Below, piece after piece: positions 15,815 to 23,911 of a DNA stretch of 23,923 bases; the first letter of the stretch is position 1; each line of letters opens with the position of its first letter. Under the pieces are notes generated by a model. It saw nothing but the letters and a program-made list of their open reading frames with translations. It did not search any database and was not told where the DNA came from. The stretch covers positions 1 through 23,923 of the forward strand of contig DASPFV010000216.1 of the NCBI GenBank assembly GCA_035620975.1, written 5' to 3'. This DNA comes from DASPFV01 sp035620975. GTDB lineage: Bacteria; Acidobacteriota; Vicinamibacteria; Vicinamibacterales; 2-12-FULL-66-21. The position numbers were made by a program, and so were the translations under genes.

Positions 15815-16144
15815 ATGAAGCTCAGAGTCTGTGAGGTCAACACGGCCGCTCTCGAGAAGCTGCCGCAGTTCACCGACGACAAGTCGGGAATTGGCGTCCA
15901 CTACGTTGACGCTTACCTGAAGCCGATGAACACGAAGCTGGAGGACGGCACGGTCCTCAGGTGCAAGCGCCGGGGTCTCAAAATCGCGCTCAGCGTGGGC
16001 ACGGCCAAGGGGGAAGGGCTCATGCGCCGTCTGGCCGTGAGCCCGGATCCCGTTGTGATGCTGGACGCCGCCCTGCAGGAGGCTGCGACGGCGGCGGGAG
16101 TGGAGATCACGGTCGAAGACGGCGCCGTGTACCTGAAGAGGTAG
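15815..16144 (+). CDS. Unknown 109-aa protein at the end of the corrinoid operon
   Basis: I do not recognise a family. The product starts MKLRVCEVNTAALEKLPQFT, is soluble in composition (no signal peptide or membrane segment) and ends EITVEDGAVYLKR. Its middle part has DGTVLRCKRRGLKIALSVG and a helix VVMLDAALQEAATAAG. Two cysteines (C6 and one near residue 50) are not arranged as a known metal site. It begins 23 bp after the homocysteine methyltransferase stop, with only a distant GGAG as ribosome-binding site, and appears co-transcribed. A function linked to corrinoid or methyl transfer is inferred from position only. Confidence 0.65.
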   Translation: MKLRVCEVNTAALEKLPQFTDDKSGIGVHYVDAYLKPMNTKLEDGTVLRCKRRGLKIALSVGTAKGEGLMRRLAVSPDPVVMLDAALQEAATAAGVEITVEDGAVYLKR

Positions 16145-16200
16145 GCGACGGCGACTCCACGGCAGCCGAGCACGGGACCTGCATGCAACTGGCAGGGTCG

Positions 16201-18921
16201 ATGACTGCGCTCTGTCGGGCTGTTCGGCGGATCATCCTGTTGGCGGCGCTTCTCGCCGCGCTTCCTGCGGCTCATCTGGCAGCCGCACAATCCCCGTCCG
16301 AGGTCCCGTGCGCGGCCTGTATCGTGCTCACCGCTGCGCCCGGGCAGTCGTTGCTGGTCGACGGGCCGCTGAACGGGATCGAGATCCTGATTCGCGTGCC
16401 GGCCGACGCTGCGGCGGTGCGTGCGGCCGTCGAGCGCATCCGGAACATGGGCGGGCGCCCAGGTCTGTGGGTCACAGAGCCCGGGGACTGGCTGTCATCC
16501 GAGCAGGTCGTGGTCCCTCTCTTGACACGGCTGGTGTTCGACGTGACCGGAGAGACGACGTCCGTCGAAGCCCTCGCGTTCGCGCTCAAGCAACGGATCG
16601 TGGAGGCGCGCGGCGCGGGAGCTCGGCAGGTCGGCGTCGTCGCGCGACCGGAGCTGCTCGCGGACGGCCTCGCAGGCGATCTGGCTGCCTACCTCGATTT
16701 CCGGGCCCATCCGACGAGCGCCAGGCCGTCCTTTCCACCCAGCGCACCGGCGAGCGCAGCGGCAGCGATCATCCGTCCGCCGAGTGCGCAGTCGGCGGAG
16801 GCAGGCGGCCCGGAGGGGTGGATCCTGGAGCTGCCCGGCGATGCGCTCGCGGCCCGGAGCCTCCTGGCCGACGTGGCAGCATCAGCGCCGTCTGTGACGA
16901 GCGCGCTCGTTGCCGGCGGGATGGCGGACATCCGCTGCGCCGGACACCGCGTGCCGACCTACCTCGATACGAGCACGCTCGACACGGTGGCCATCGCAGA
17001 CTGCCGCGAGCCGTCGCTTCAGGTCTCGCCCGAGGTGCCGGGCACGAGCCGAGTCGTGCTCTCGACCGGCCACGTCGTCGTCCGCGTGCCGTCGGTGGAG
17101 GGCCGGTACGCCGAGGGGGTGCAGGTCGTCGGCGCGCGCGCGCTCGACGTCCGCGAAATCATCGCGAGGCACCAGGCTGCGGCGGCGCGGCAGCGACGTG
17201 CGGTGCGGCAGCTGATCTCCACGGGGTCCATGGCGCTCACGTTCGAAGCCCCGGGGTTTCCCGCGCCGCTGGCCATCACCTCGCAGGCGGTCATCTACAC
17301 CGAGCCCGATCGCGTCGAGATCGAGCAGCGCGACATCCGGGTGAACGGCATGAGCTTCCAGTCGGATGGCGCCATCCCGCGCCTGCCGCTCATCGAGCCG
17401 GAGCGCGTCGCGTCTCCTCCGCTGGCCATCACGCTCACCGAGATGTATCGCTACCGCCTCGCCGGCGAAGACACCGTGCGTGGGGTGCGCTGCTACGTCG
17501 TGGCGTTCGAGCCGTCCGACGACTCGCGCGCGTCGTTCGCCGGCCGCGCCTGGATTGCCGCCGACGGCTTCGCGCTCGTGCGGATTTCCGCCGTGCAGAC
17601 CGGCTTGCGCGGTCCGATCGTCTCGTCGGAACAGACCGACGAGTTCAGGGCCGTCCACGACGCCTGGCTCCTCGCGCGCTCCGAGATCCGGCAGATCTAC
17701 GAGGGTGCCGCGCACCGCACCCCGATCCATCGGGTCGTCGAGATCGCGCGCCACGAGATCAACCCTCCCGACTTCGAGGCGCGCCGGACGGCCGCCTACG
17801 ACTCGCCGTCGATCATGCTTCGGGACACCTCGGAGGGGTTTCGGTACTTGACTCGGGCGAAGCCGGAAGAGGGCAGCCGCGCGATCGCCGAGCCGGAAGT
17901 GGCATCGGCGGCGACCGAGGTCAGGACGTTTGCCTTCGGGGTCATCCTGGATCCGAACATCACCCGGCCGCTGCCTTTTGCCGGGTTGAGCTACGTCGAT
18001 TTCGATCTGTTCGGCACGGGCACGCAGTTCAACGGGTTCTTCGGCGGAACGTTCGGTCAGCTCGCCGTGTCGGTTCCGTCGCTGGGCGGGACGCGCTGGC
18101 AACTCGGCGGCCGGGCGTTCGGCATTGCCTCGTCCTACAACGACCGGGCCTTCGAAGAAGGCCAGGAGATCTACGCCTGGAACATCTCCCAGCGCCCGGC
18201 CCACGCGTCGGTCTGGCTGATCCGGCCAGTGACGCCGCGAATCTCCCTGCGCGCCGGGTACGACTTCGACTACACGCGCTTCGATGAGGCGGACACGACG
18301 GCCCCGACGTTCGTCGTGCCGGCGTCACAGGTGGCGCACGGCTTTCGGCTCGCGGTGGAGGGGCAGTGGGGCGGCTGGACCGGCTCGCTCTGGTGGACCG
18401 GAGTGCGCCGCGCGGGCTGGCGTGAGTGGGGCGAGACGGCGCCCGGCCATCAGGGCGAGGAATACGACTCGAGCCAGCACGACTTCCAGCGCGTCGGCGC
18501 AGGCGTGAGTCGCTCGTTTGTCGCCTCGCCTCGCCTCGTCGGGCGGCTCGAGGCAGCCTGGATGTCGGGAAAGGATCTCGATCGCTTCAGTCGGTACACC
18601 TTCGGTACTTTCGACAACCGGCTGCGTGGCTATCCCTCCGCGCTCGTGCGCTACGACAGCGGCGGCGTCTTCCGCAGCGTGATCGCCTGGGCCGCGGGAC
18701 GCCGTCTGCGCCTCGACGGCTTCGTCGACACGGCGCGCGTCCGCGACGCCGGCTTCGGCGGGCGCTTCCGGTCATACACGGGCGTCGGCGCCGCTGCGGA
18801 GGCACCCGCGCCCTTCGGGGTACTCGCCGCGGTGGAGTGGGGCTATGGCTTCCAGGGCATCACATCCGAGGGCCAGAAGGGCACCCACGTCGTCCGAATC
18901 TCCTTCTACAAGATCTTCTGA
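16201..18921 (+). CDS. Large outer-membrane protein with Omp85-like barrel end
   Basis: The 906-aa product (from ATG 16201; ATG 16183 adds six residues) has a signal peptide, MTALCRAVRRIILLAALLAA, ending around HLAAAQS. The first 330 or so residues are alpha/beta without a recognised family. Residues from about 340 to 560 (STGSMALTFEAPGF... YRLAGEDTVRGVRCYVVAFEP...GRAWIAADGFALVRI) resemble a LolA/LolB-type lipoprotein-carrier fold. From about 590 (GLSYVDFDLFGTGTQFNGFFGG) an outer-membrane barrel follows, with LRGYPSALVRYDSGG near the end, like the conserved RGF/Y loop of Omp85 barrels, and a C-terminal strand VVRISFYKIF. No POTRA domain is evident. It starts 56 bp after the corrinoid operon; whether it is co-transcribed is unclear. 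Family assignment is moderate. Confidence 0.75.
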   Translation: MTALCRAVRRIILLAALLAALPAAHLAAAQSPSEVPCAACIVLTAAPGQSLLVDGPLNGIEILIRVPADAAAVRAAVERIRNMGGRPGLWVTEPGDWLSSEQVVVPLLTRLVFDVTGETTSVEALAFALKQRIVEARGAGARQVGVVARPELLADGLAGDLAAYLDFRAHPTSARPSFPPSAPASAAAAIIRPPSAQSAEAGGPEGWILELPGDALAARSLLADVAASAPSVTSALVAGGMADIRCAGHRVPTYLDTSTLDTVAIADCREPSLQVSPEVPGTSRVVLSTGHVVVRVPSVEGRYAEGVQVVGARALDVREIIARHQAAAARQRRAVRQLISTGSMALTFEAPGFPAPLAITSQAVIYTEPDRVEIEQRDIRVNGMSFQSDGAIPRLPLIEPERVASPPLAITLTEMYRYRLAGEDTVRGVRCYVVAFEPSDDSRASFAGRAWIAADGFALVRISAVQTGLRGPIVSSEQTDEFRAVHDAWLLARSEIRQIYEGAAHRTPIHRVVEIARHEINPPDFEARRTAAYDSPSIMLRDTSEGFRYLTRAKPEEGSRAIAEPEVASAATEVRTFAFGVILDPNITRPLPFAGLSYVDFDLFGTGTQFNGFFGGTFGQLAVSVPSLGGTRWQLGGRAFGIASSYNDRAFEEGQEIYAWNISQRPAHASVWLIRPVTPRISLRAGYDFDYTRFDEADTTAPTFVVPASQVAHGFRLAVEGQWGGWTGSLWWTGVRRAGWREWGETAPGHQGEEYDSSQHDFQRVGAGVSRSFVASPRLVGRLEAAWMSGKDLDRFSRYTFGTFDNRLRGYPSALVRYDSGGVFRSVIAWAAGRRLRLDGFVDTARVRDAGFGGRFRSYTGVGAAAEAPAPFGVLAAVEWGYGFQGITSEGQKGTHVVRISFYKIF

Positions 18922-19108
18922 CCCAGGGATCGCGGACCTGGATCGGGAGCCGACGATCCTTCCCGTCGTGAGGCGCTCGACAGCGGCGTGAAGTCCGAGC
19001 TCTACCGTATTGTCCGCGAATACCGCCGAGCTTGAACCCCCGATTTCCTGCGTGTGATACTCGCGCTCCCCTTCAACCAAACCAACCAGGACGCCTGGCG
19101 AGGGTTAC

Positions 19109-20239
19109 GTGGGTTCAAGTCATCTCCGCGCCAGAGTGTCCCTGTTGCTGATGTTCGCGCTGGCCGTCTCGGTCGTCGGCTGGATGCGCGGTGTTGCCGC
19201 CGGCTTGTGGGCGACCGAGATCAGCCTGCCGGTTGCCGTCCAGGAAGTCTCGGTCACCACCTTCAACAGCAAGGTCTTCCTGCGACTCGGCACGTCGAGT
19301 TCGCCGCCGCTCGTCTCGACGGGGCAGACGGGGACGAGCTATCAGCCGCCCTCGGCGCTCGCCTACAGCACTACGCATTTCTGGCAGGTGATCGCGCATG
19401 GCCAGGGTGGTACGACAACCGGACCCGTGTGGTCGTTCACCACGCAGCCGGCACCCCCGCCGCCCCCGCCGCTCCCCCCCTCGACGAGCCTCCGCCGTCT
19501 GCGTGTGCTGACGTGGAACGTGAACACCGGGCGGGACCGGACCGGCGTGTCCAGCGTAGACGAGCAGGTTTCGCTGATGGCGCGCTCGGGCGCACACGTG
19601 ATCGTCCTGCAGGAGGTGACGATCGAGAGCGGGCGCGATCTGCCGGCGCTTTACGAATCGAAGCTCGAGTCGGCAACCGGGAAGACCTGGACGGCTGTGT
19701 GGGCCGAGGAACCCCGATCCGGATCCGCAGTGCCTCAGGGGAACCTCGTGCTGTCCGTCCTGCCGGTGGGGGCGACCGAGACGATCGATCTCGACGGCGC
19801 ACCTTCCGATCCCACCCAGCTGGACGCCAAGCGATCGGCAGTCCGCATCCAGGTCGTCGTCAACGGCGTCGCGGTGACGGTCGCCGGCACGGCGCTCGCG
19901 TCGGCTGCCACGAGCCGGCAGATGCAGATCGATCAGCTCCAGGCCTGGTTGGCGACTGTGTCGGGTCCGCGACTGCTCGGGGGGTCTTTCGCCATGCGTC
20001 CCGGCGACCCGGGCTACAGCGACATGGCTGGAACGTTTGCTGACGTCTGGCCCGTGCTCGTCACGACGAACGACACGGGCGTGACCACCGAGACGTTCGG
20101 CTCGCCTTCGGCGCCAGCCCGGGTGGACGGCTGGTGGCAGGAGCTCACGAGCGCCAACGCGGTCGCAACCGAGGTGTGGATCGTGAAAACCGCGCGAAGC
20201 GATCACCACGCCGTGGTGGCCGAGGTGAACGTCAAATGA
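19109..20239 (+). CDS. Secreted EEP-family paralogue lacking catalytic residues (probable pseudoenzyme)
   Basis: The 376-aa product starts at a GTG with GAGGG just upstream and has a signal peptide (MGSSHLRARVSLLLMFALAV). One FN3-like module follows (FLRLGTSSSPPLVSTGQTG, WSFTTQ), then a proline linker and an endonuclease/exonuclease/phosphatase domain beginning LRVLTWNVNTG. Compared with the paralogue directly downstream, active-site positions are changed: NVQHG is NVNTG, VTTHLALS is VAGTALAS, GGDFNF is GGSFAM and RIDYWW is RVDGWW. WN, LQEVT and SDHHAVV remain. Loss of the general-base region and of the GDFN motif makes phosphodiesterase activity unlikely. The frame is intact and the stop overlaps the next start, so the protein is probably made. 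Confidence 0.85.
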   Translation: MGSSHLRARVSLLLMFALAVSVVGWMRGVAAGLWATEISLPVAVQEVSVTTFNSKVFLRLGTSSSPPLVSTGQTGTSYQPPSALAYSTTHFWQVIAHGQGGTTTGPVWSFTTQPAPPPPPPLPPSTSLRRLRVLTWNVNTGRDRTGVSSVDEQVSLMARSGAHVIVLQEVTIESGRDLPALYESKLESATGKTWTAVWAEEPRSGSAVPQGNLVLSVLPVGATETIDLDGAPSDPTQLDAKRSAVRIQVVVNGVAVTVAGTALASAATSRQMQIDQLQAWLATVSGPRLLGGSFAMRPGDPGYSDMAGTFADVWPVLVTTNDTGVTTETFGSPSAPARVDGWWQELTSANAVATEVWIVKTARSDHHAVVAEVNVK

Positions 20240-21663
20240 TGGGCCACCAGTTCACGACGGCGGCGCGTCGGGCGATCGCGACCACAGCGGCGTGCGTGCT
20301 GCTGATGGTCCTGCCCGCGCGAGCCCAGAGCCCGGCTCCGGCGAGCAACCCTTCACCGGCGAACGGCGCGGTCGGCGTCGCGGTCGGTGTGACGCTGAGC
20401 TGGTCGGCCGGCTCCGATGCGCGCCGGTTCGACGTGCGTCTCGGCACCACGCCGTCCCCGCCGGTGGTCGCGCGCAACCTCACCACGGCCGCGTACCAGC
20501 CGCCGAGTCCCCTGACCGCCGGAACGACTTACTACTGGCGAATCGATGTCCGGGGACGCGGCAGCTCCATCACGGAGGGGCCCCTCTGGAGCTTCACGAC
20601 AGCGGCCGCGCCGACGCCGCCGCCGTCGGCGCCGGCGTCCCCCTCGCCCGTGAATGGGGCGACGAGCGTCGGGGTGACGACGGCGGTATCGTGGGCGGCC
20701 TCGTCGAACGCGACGTCCTACACGGTGGCGTTCGGCACGAGCAGCACGCCGCCGGTGGTGTCGTCGGGGCAGACGGGCACGACGTACGACCCGCCGGGGG
20801 ATCTGACGGCGTCGACGACGCATTTCTGGCGCGTCACGGCGACGGGTCCGGGCGGCTCGACGGCGGGTCCGCTGTGGAGCTTCACGACAGCGGCCGCCCC
20901 GCCGCCGCCGCCATCGACGTCGCTCGACAGGCTCCGTCTGATGACCTGGAACGTCCAGCACGGCCTCAACGCGGCCAAGACGAAAGCCGTCGATGCCCAG
21001 GTGGAGCTGATGGCCGACTCGGGCGCGCACGTGATCGTGCTGCAGGAGGTCACGATCAACGCTGACGGCGACCTGCCCGCGCTGTATCAGTCCAAGCTGC
21101 AGACGCTCACGGGGGTGAGCTGGAACGCCGTCTGGGCGCCGGTTCGGGACACGTCGACGCCAGAAGGGAACCTGATCCTGACCAGGCTCCCTGTCGCTTC
21201 GTCGGCGACGATCAAGATTGACTCGGACCCGGGCGACCCGACGTTCCTCGATGCGAAGCGATCGGCCGCGCAGGTCGCCGTGATTGTGAACGGCGTGCGG
21301 GTGAACGTCGTCACCACGCATCTGGCGCTCAGCGCGACTCATCGCCAGGCCCAGCTCGACATGCTGCAGACCTGGGTCGCCAGCATACCGGCGCCGCGGC
21401 TGCTCGGCGGTGACTTCAACTTCGTGCAGGGAGAGAGCGCCTACGCGGACATGGCGGGAGGCTTCACCGACGCCTGGCCGGTGCTCGCCGGGACCGATCC
21501 CGGCTACACCATGGACGTCAGGACTCTCAGTCCGCAGCCGGGTCGAATCGACTACTGGTGGCAGGAGAAGACGGACGCGAGCGCGCGCGTGACCGAGATC
21601 TGGGTGCTCAAGACACGACGCAGCGACCACCACGCCGTCGTCGTGGACGTCGAGGTGAAGTAG
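20236..21663 (+). CDS. Secreted FN3-like/EEP phosphodiesterase-type enzyme
   Basis: The 475-aa product starts MMGHQFTTAARRAIATTAAC with a signal peptide ending near ARAQS. Two FN3-like modules follow, each of the NPSPANGA...W...Y...LGT...PPVV...WSFTTAAAP form, with proline linkers. The C-terminal EEP domain has the full residue set: LMTWNVQHG, VIVLQEVT, TTHLALS, LLGGDFNF, GRIDYWW and SDHHAVVVDV. EEP enzymes cleave phosphodiester bonds in nucleic acids, lipids or inositol phosphates with a divalent metal. This form could be an extracellular nuclease or phosphodiesterase; the substrate is not defined. The start overlaps the stop of the inactive paralogue (ATGATG; 20236 or 20239), so the two are translationally coupled tandem duplicates. 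Confidence 0.9.
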   Translation: MMGHQFTTAARRAIATTAACVLLMVLPARAQSPAPASNPSPANGAVGVAVGVTLSWSAGSDARRFDVRLGTTPSPPVVARNLTTAAYQPPSPLTAGTTYYWRIDVRGRGSSITEGPLWSFTTAAAPTPPPSAPASPSPVNGATSVGVTTAVSWAASSNATSYTVAFGTSSTPPVVSSGQTGTTYDPPGDLTASTTHFWRVTATGPGGSTAGPLWSFTTAAAPPPPPSTSLDRLRLMTWNVQHGLNAAKTKAVDAQVELMADSGAHVIVLQEVTINADGDLPALYQSKLQTLTGVSWNAVWAPVRDTSTPEGNLILTRLPVASSATIKIDSDPGDPTFLDAKRSAAQVAVIVNGVRVNVVTTHLALSATHRQAQLDMLQTWVASIPAPRLLGGDFNFVQGESAYADMAGGFTDAWPVLAGTDPGYTMDVRTLSPQPGRIDYWWQEKTDASARVTEIWVLKTRRSDHHAVVVDVEVK

Positions 21664-21753
21664 AGCCGCGTGACGCCGGCTTCATCCTCCCCCGCCCCTT
21701 CTGGCTGCAGGAGAAGTCCGTGTCGGTAGCGAATGCATCCGGACCACTCCGGG

Positions 21754-21886
21754 TCATCGGCGTCCCGTGGAGCGGAATCCGCGTCAATCAGCGTTCATCC
21801 GCGTCCCGTGGAGAGGGGATCCGCGTGAATCCGCGCCCATCCGCGACCCGTGAGGAGATATCCGCGCGAATCCGCGTTCATCGGCG
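21754..21886 (+). repeat. Tandem array of about 41-bp repeat units
   Basis: Three units of 41, 42 and 41 bp (21754-21794, 21795-21836, 21837-21877) and a 9-bp partial unit (21878-21886) share the pattern TCATCCGCGTCCCGTGGAG, a short variable purine-rich spacer, then ATCCGCGTGAATCCGCG. The same family recurs at 23836-23911. The partial fourth unit supplies the stop codon of the small minus-strand gene at 21878-22099. Confidence 0.88.
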
Positions 21887-22099
21887 AAACATCCCGATGC
21901 GGAGGAAGTGCCGGTGATCTTCCGTCAGCCAGGCATCGACCGCGAGCTGCTGGGCGAGCGCCCGGGCCGCGGCCACGGCCTTGTCGTGCGTCTCACAGGT
22001 CAGATGCGGCGGCTTCGGGACGACGCAGATCTCGTGTTCGACAGTGGCCGTCGGGTTCGACACGAGGACGTCGCCCTCCTTCGGCAGTTGAGCTTCCAT
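21878..22099 (-). CDS. Small DUF2188-like conserved protein
   Basis: The 73-aa protein reads MEAQLPKEGDVLVSNP, then HEICVVPKPP, a helix DKAVAAARALAQQLAV and a last strand AWLTEDHRHFLRIGMF. The order of strand, helix with AAARALA, then a W.T.D...F.R end matches small DUF2188-type proteins of unknown function. No signal peptide or catalytic motif is seen. An AAGGAG ribosome-binding site (22112-22107) lies 7 bp before the ATG, strong support for a real gene although it is short and alone. Its last codons and stop lie in the repeat array on its 3' side, so the repeat may have fixed the present C-terminus (MFRR). Confidence 0.7.
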   Translation of the reverse strand: MEAQLPKEGDVLVSNPTATVEHEICVVPKPPHLTCETHDKAVAAARALAQQLAVDAWLTEDHRHFLRIGMFRR

Positions 22100-22533
22100 G
22101 GCCGCGCTCCTTCACTCTGCTTCGACAGGAATCGGAAGCAGGATCCGTGCGAGCCGTGTGCGGGTGCGGAGATCCCGGCCGGAAGCTCCATTCGTCCAAT
22201 CGGTTAGAGGGGTGGCGCCCGCGGAACAGGGATGCTGCCCCACCCGGCCGGAAGCTCACTGACGAATTCCCAGCAACGCCTGCCGGATGGCCGGATCTCG
22301 CTACGGGGCGAACCCGTGCAGTGGGAGATCCCATGCTCATCCATTTGAGGTGGTCGGCCCTGGCCGGGCGCCCGGCGAGTGCTGCCGCCCCTCGAGTTGC
22401 CTTCGGCCTGCCGCTGGGCCAGACTGCGCCGTCGGACAAGTCGTGGAGGCCCTGCAGCGGTTGTCGATGATCGTGCCCGACGAGTCGACACGGTGACGTC
22501 CGCGCGGCGAGGCCTACAGGAGGTCCTCCCACC
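22100..22533. other. Intergenic stretch with a 15-bp direct repeat
   Basis: No convincing gene lies between the divergent small gene and the amidohydrolase. CCCGGCCGGAAGCTC occurs twice, at 22174-22188 and 22243-22257, 69 bp apart. AGGAGG at 22518-22523 is the ribosome-binding site for the gene at 22534. No promoter could be chosen with confidence. Confidence 0.6.
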
Positions 22534-23829
22534 ATGAAGTCTGTCATGCCCCTCGCTGCCGTGGCGGTCATCGCGGCCCTGCTTCCAGCGGTTGTCCAGA
22601 GTGTGGAGCAGCAGCCCCCCGCGCCGCGTCCCGTCGTGCTGAAGCCCGCAGCCGTGCTCGACCCGCAGACGGGTCACCTGACCCGGGGCGCCCTGGTTCT
22701 CGTGCGCGGCGATCGGATCGAGTCGGTGGGTGCGTCGGTGGCCGTGCCGGGCGATGCCCAGGTCGTTCCGCTCGCGGAGCTGACGCTGCTGCCCGGGTTC
22801 ATCGACGCGCACACCCACGTGTTGCTGCAGCCGGAAGACGAAGAGTGGCCGCCGCCGGTCGTGTACAAGACGCAGGCGTTTCGCACGATTCAGGGGGTTG
22901 CCGCGGTTCGCAGACAGCTCGAGGCAGGGTTCACGACGCTGCGCGACGTGGACTCGGAGGGAGCCGGGTTCGCCGATGTCGACCTCCGGGAGGCGATCAA
23001 TCGCGGGATCATTCCGGGTCCGCGCCTGCTCGTGGCCACGCTGGCCATCACGATCACCGCCGGCCACATGAACCTTACGGGCGTGAACCGTGAACTCGGC
23101 ATGCCGGATCCCGCTGCTCTTGCCGACACGCGCGACGCGATGATCGCCGAGGTCCGCCGTCAGGTGAAGGGGGGCGCCGACTGGATCAAGGTTTACGCGA
23201 CCGGAACGCTGCGACACGTCGATCGCCGGACGCTGGAGCCGGTCAGCCAGCTCTCGCTCGAGGACGTGCAGGCCGTCGTTGCCGAAGCGCGACGGTGGCG
23301 GAAGGACGTTGCCGCGCACGCCTATGGCCACGACGGCGCGAAGAACGCCATCCGCGGCGGCGTCCGCTCGATCGAGCACGGCATGCTGCTCGACGACGAG
23401 GTCGTGGATCTGCTGAAGCAGCACGGCACGTACTGGGTTCCCACGCTGTCCGCGTACGTGCCCGGGCTCGCCACGGACAAGACGGATTTCACCCGCCGCA
23501 TCGTGGACGCTCACAAGCACTCGTTCCAGAAGGCGCTCGGCCGGGGGGTGAAAATCGCGTTCGGTACCGACGCTGGCGCGATCGCGCATGGATCACAGGC
23601 GATCGAGTTCGCCCGGATGGTCGAGTACGGGATGAAGCCGCTCGACGCGATCCGATCGGCGACCACCGTGGCCGCGGAGCTGCTGAGGATGGAAGGCCAG
23701 ATCGGCACGCTGTCACCCGACGCTTATGCGGACCTCGTGGCGGTCGAGGGCAATCCGCTGGAGGACATCGCATCGCTCCAGCGAGTCCGCTTCGTCATGA
23801 AGGGCGGCACGGTGGTCCGCCACGACTGA
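22534..23829 (+). CDS. Secreted metal-dependent amidohydrolase (imidazolonepropionase/Xaa-Pro dipeptidase-like)
   Basis: The 431-aa product has a signal peptide (MKSVMPLAAVAVIAALLPA), so it acts outside the cytoplasm. The amidohydrolase metal site is complete: FIDAHTH (H93, H95), IKVYATG (K219, the candidate carbamylated lysine), HAYGH (H262), EHG (H282) and FGTDAG (D346). The N- and C-terminal strands (VLDPQTGHLTRGALVLVRG and ADLVAVEGNPLEDI) form the usual beta-sandwich. Close relatives in this subgroup cleave dipeptides or cyclic amides; which one cannot be told here. AGGAGG lies 10 bp upstream of the ATG. The gene stands alone, bracketed by two clusters of the 41-43-bp repeat family. Confidence 0.92.
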   Translation: MKSVMPLAAVAVIAALLPAVVQSVEQQPPAPRPVVLKPAAVLDPQTGHLTRGALVLVRGDRIESVGASVAVPGDAQVVPLAELTLLPGFIDAHTHVLLQPEDEEWPPPVVYKTQAFRTIQGVAAVRRQLEAGFTTLRDVDSEGAGFADVDLREAINRGIIPGPRLLVATLAITITAGHMNLTGVNRELGMPDPAALADTRDAMIAEVRRQVKGGADWIKVYATGTLRHVDRRTLEPVSQLSLEDVQAVVAEARRWRKDVAAHAYGHDGAKNAIRGGVRSIEHGMLLDDEVVDLLKQHGTYWVPTLSAYVPGLATDKTDFTRRIVDAHKHSFQKALGRGVKIAFGTDAGAIAHGSQAIEFARMVEYGMKPLDAIRSATTVAAELLRMEGQIGTLSPDAYADLVAVEGNPLEDIASLQRVRFVMKGGTVVRHD

Positions 23830-23835
23830 ACGGGA

Positions 23836-23911
23836 AATCCGGATTAGTCCGCGTTCATCCGCGCCCCGTGGAGAAGGAGATCCGCGCGAATCCGCGATCG
23901 TCAGCGACCCC
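23836..23911 (+). repeat. Second cluster of the 41-43-bp repeat family
   Basis: One full unit (23855-23897, 43 bp), a partial unit before it and a diverged partial unit after it share TCATCCGCG, CCCGTGGAGA and ATCCGCGCGAATCCGCG with the array at 21754-21886. It begins 6 bp after the amidohydrolase stop and runs nearly to the window end. Confidence 0.82.

Noticed and set aside
21664..21681. Terminator hairpin after the EEP pair (AGCCG...CGGCT)
   Set aside because: The stem is only 5 bp with an 8-base loop and no T-tract.
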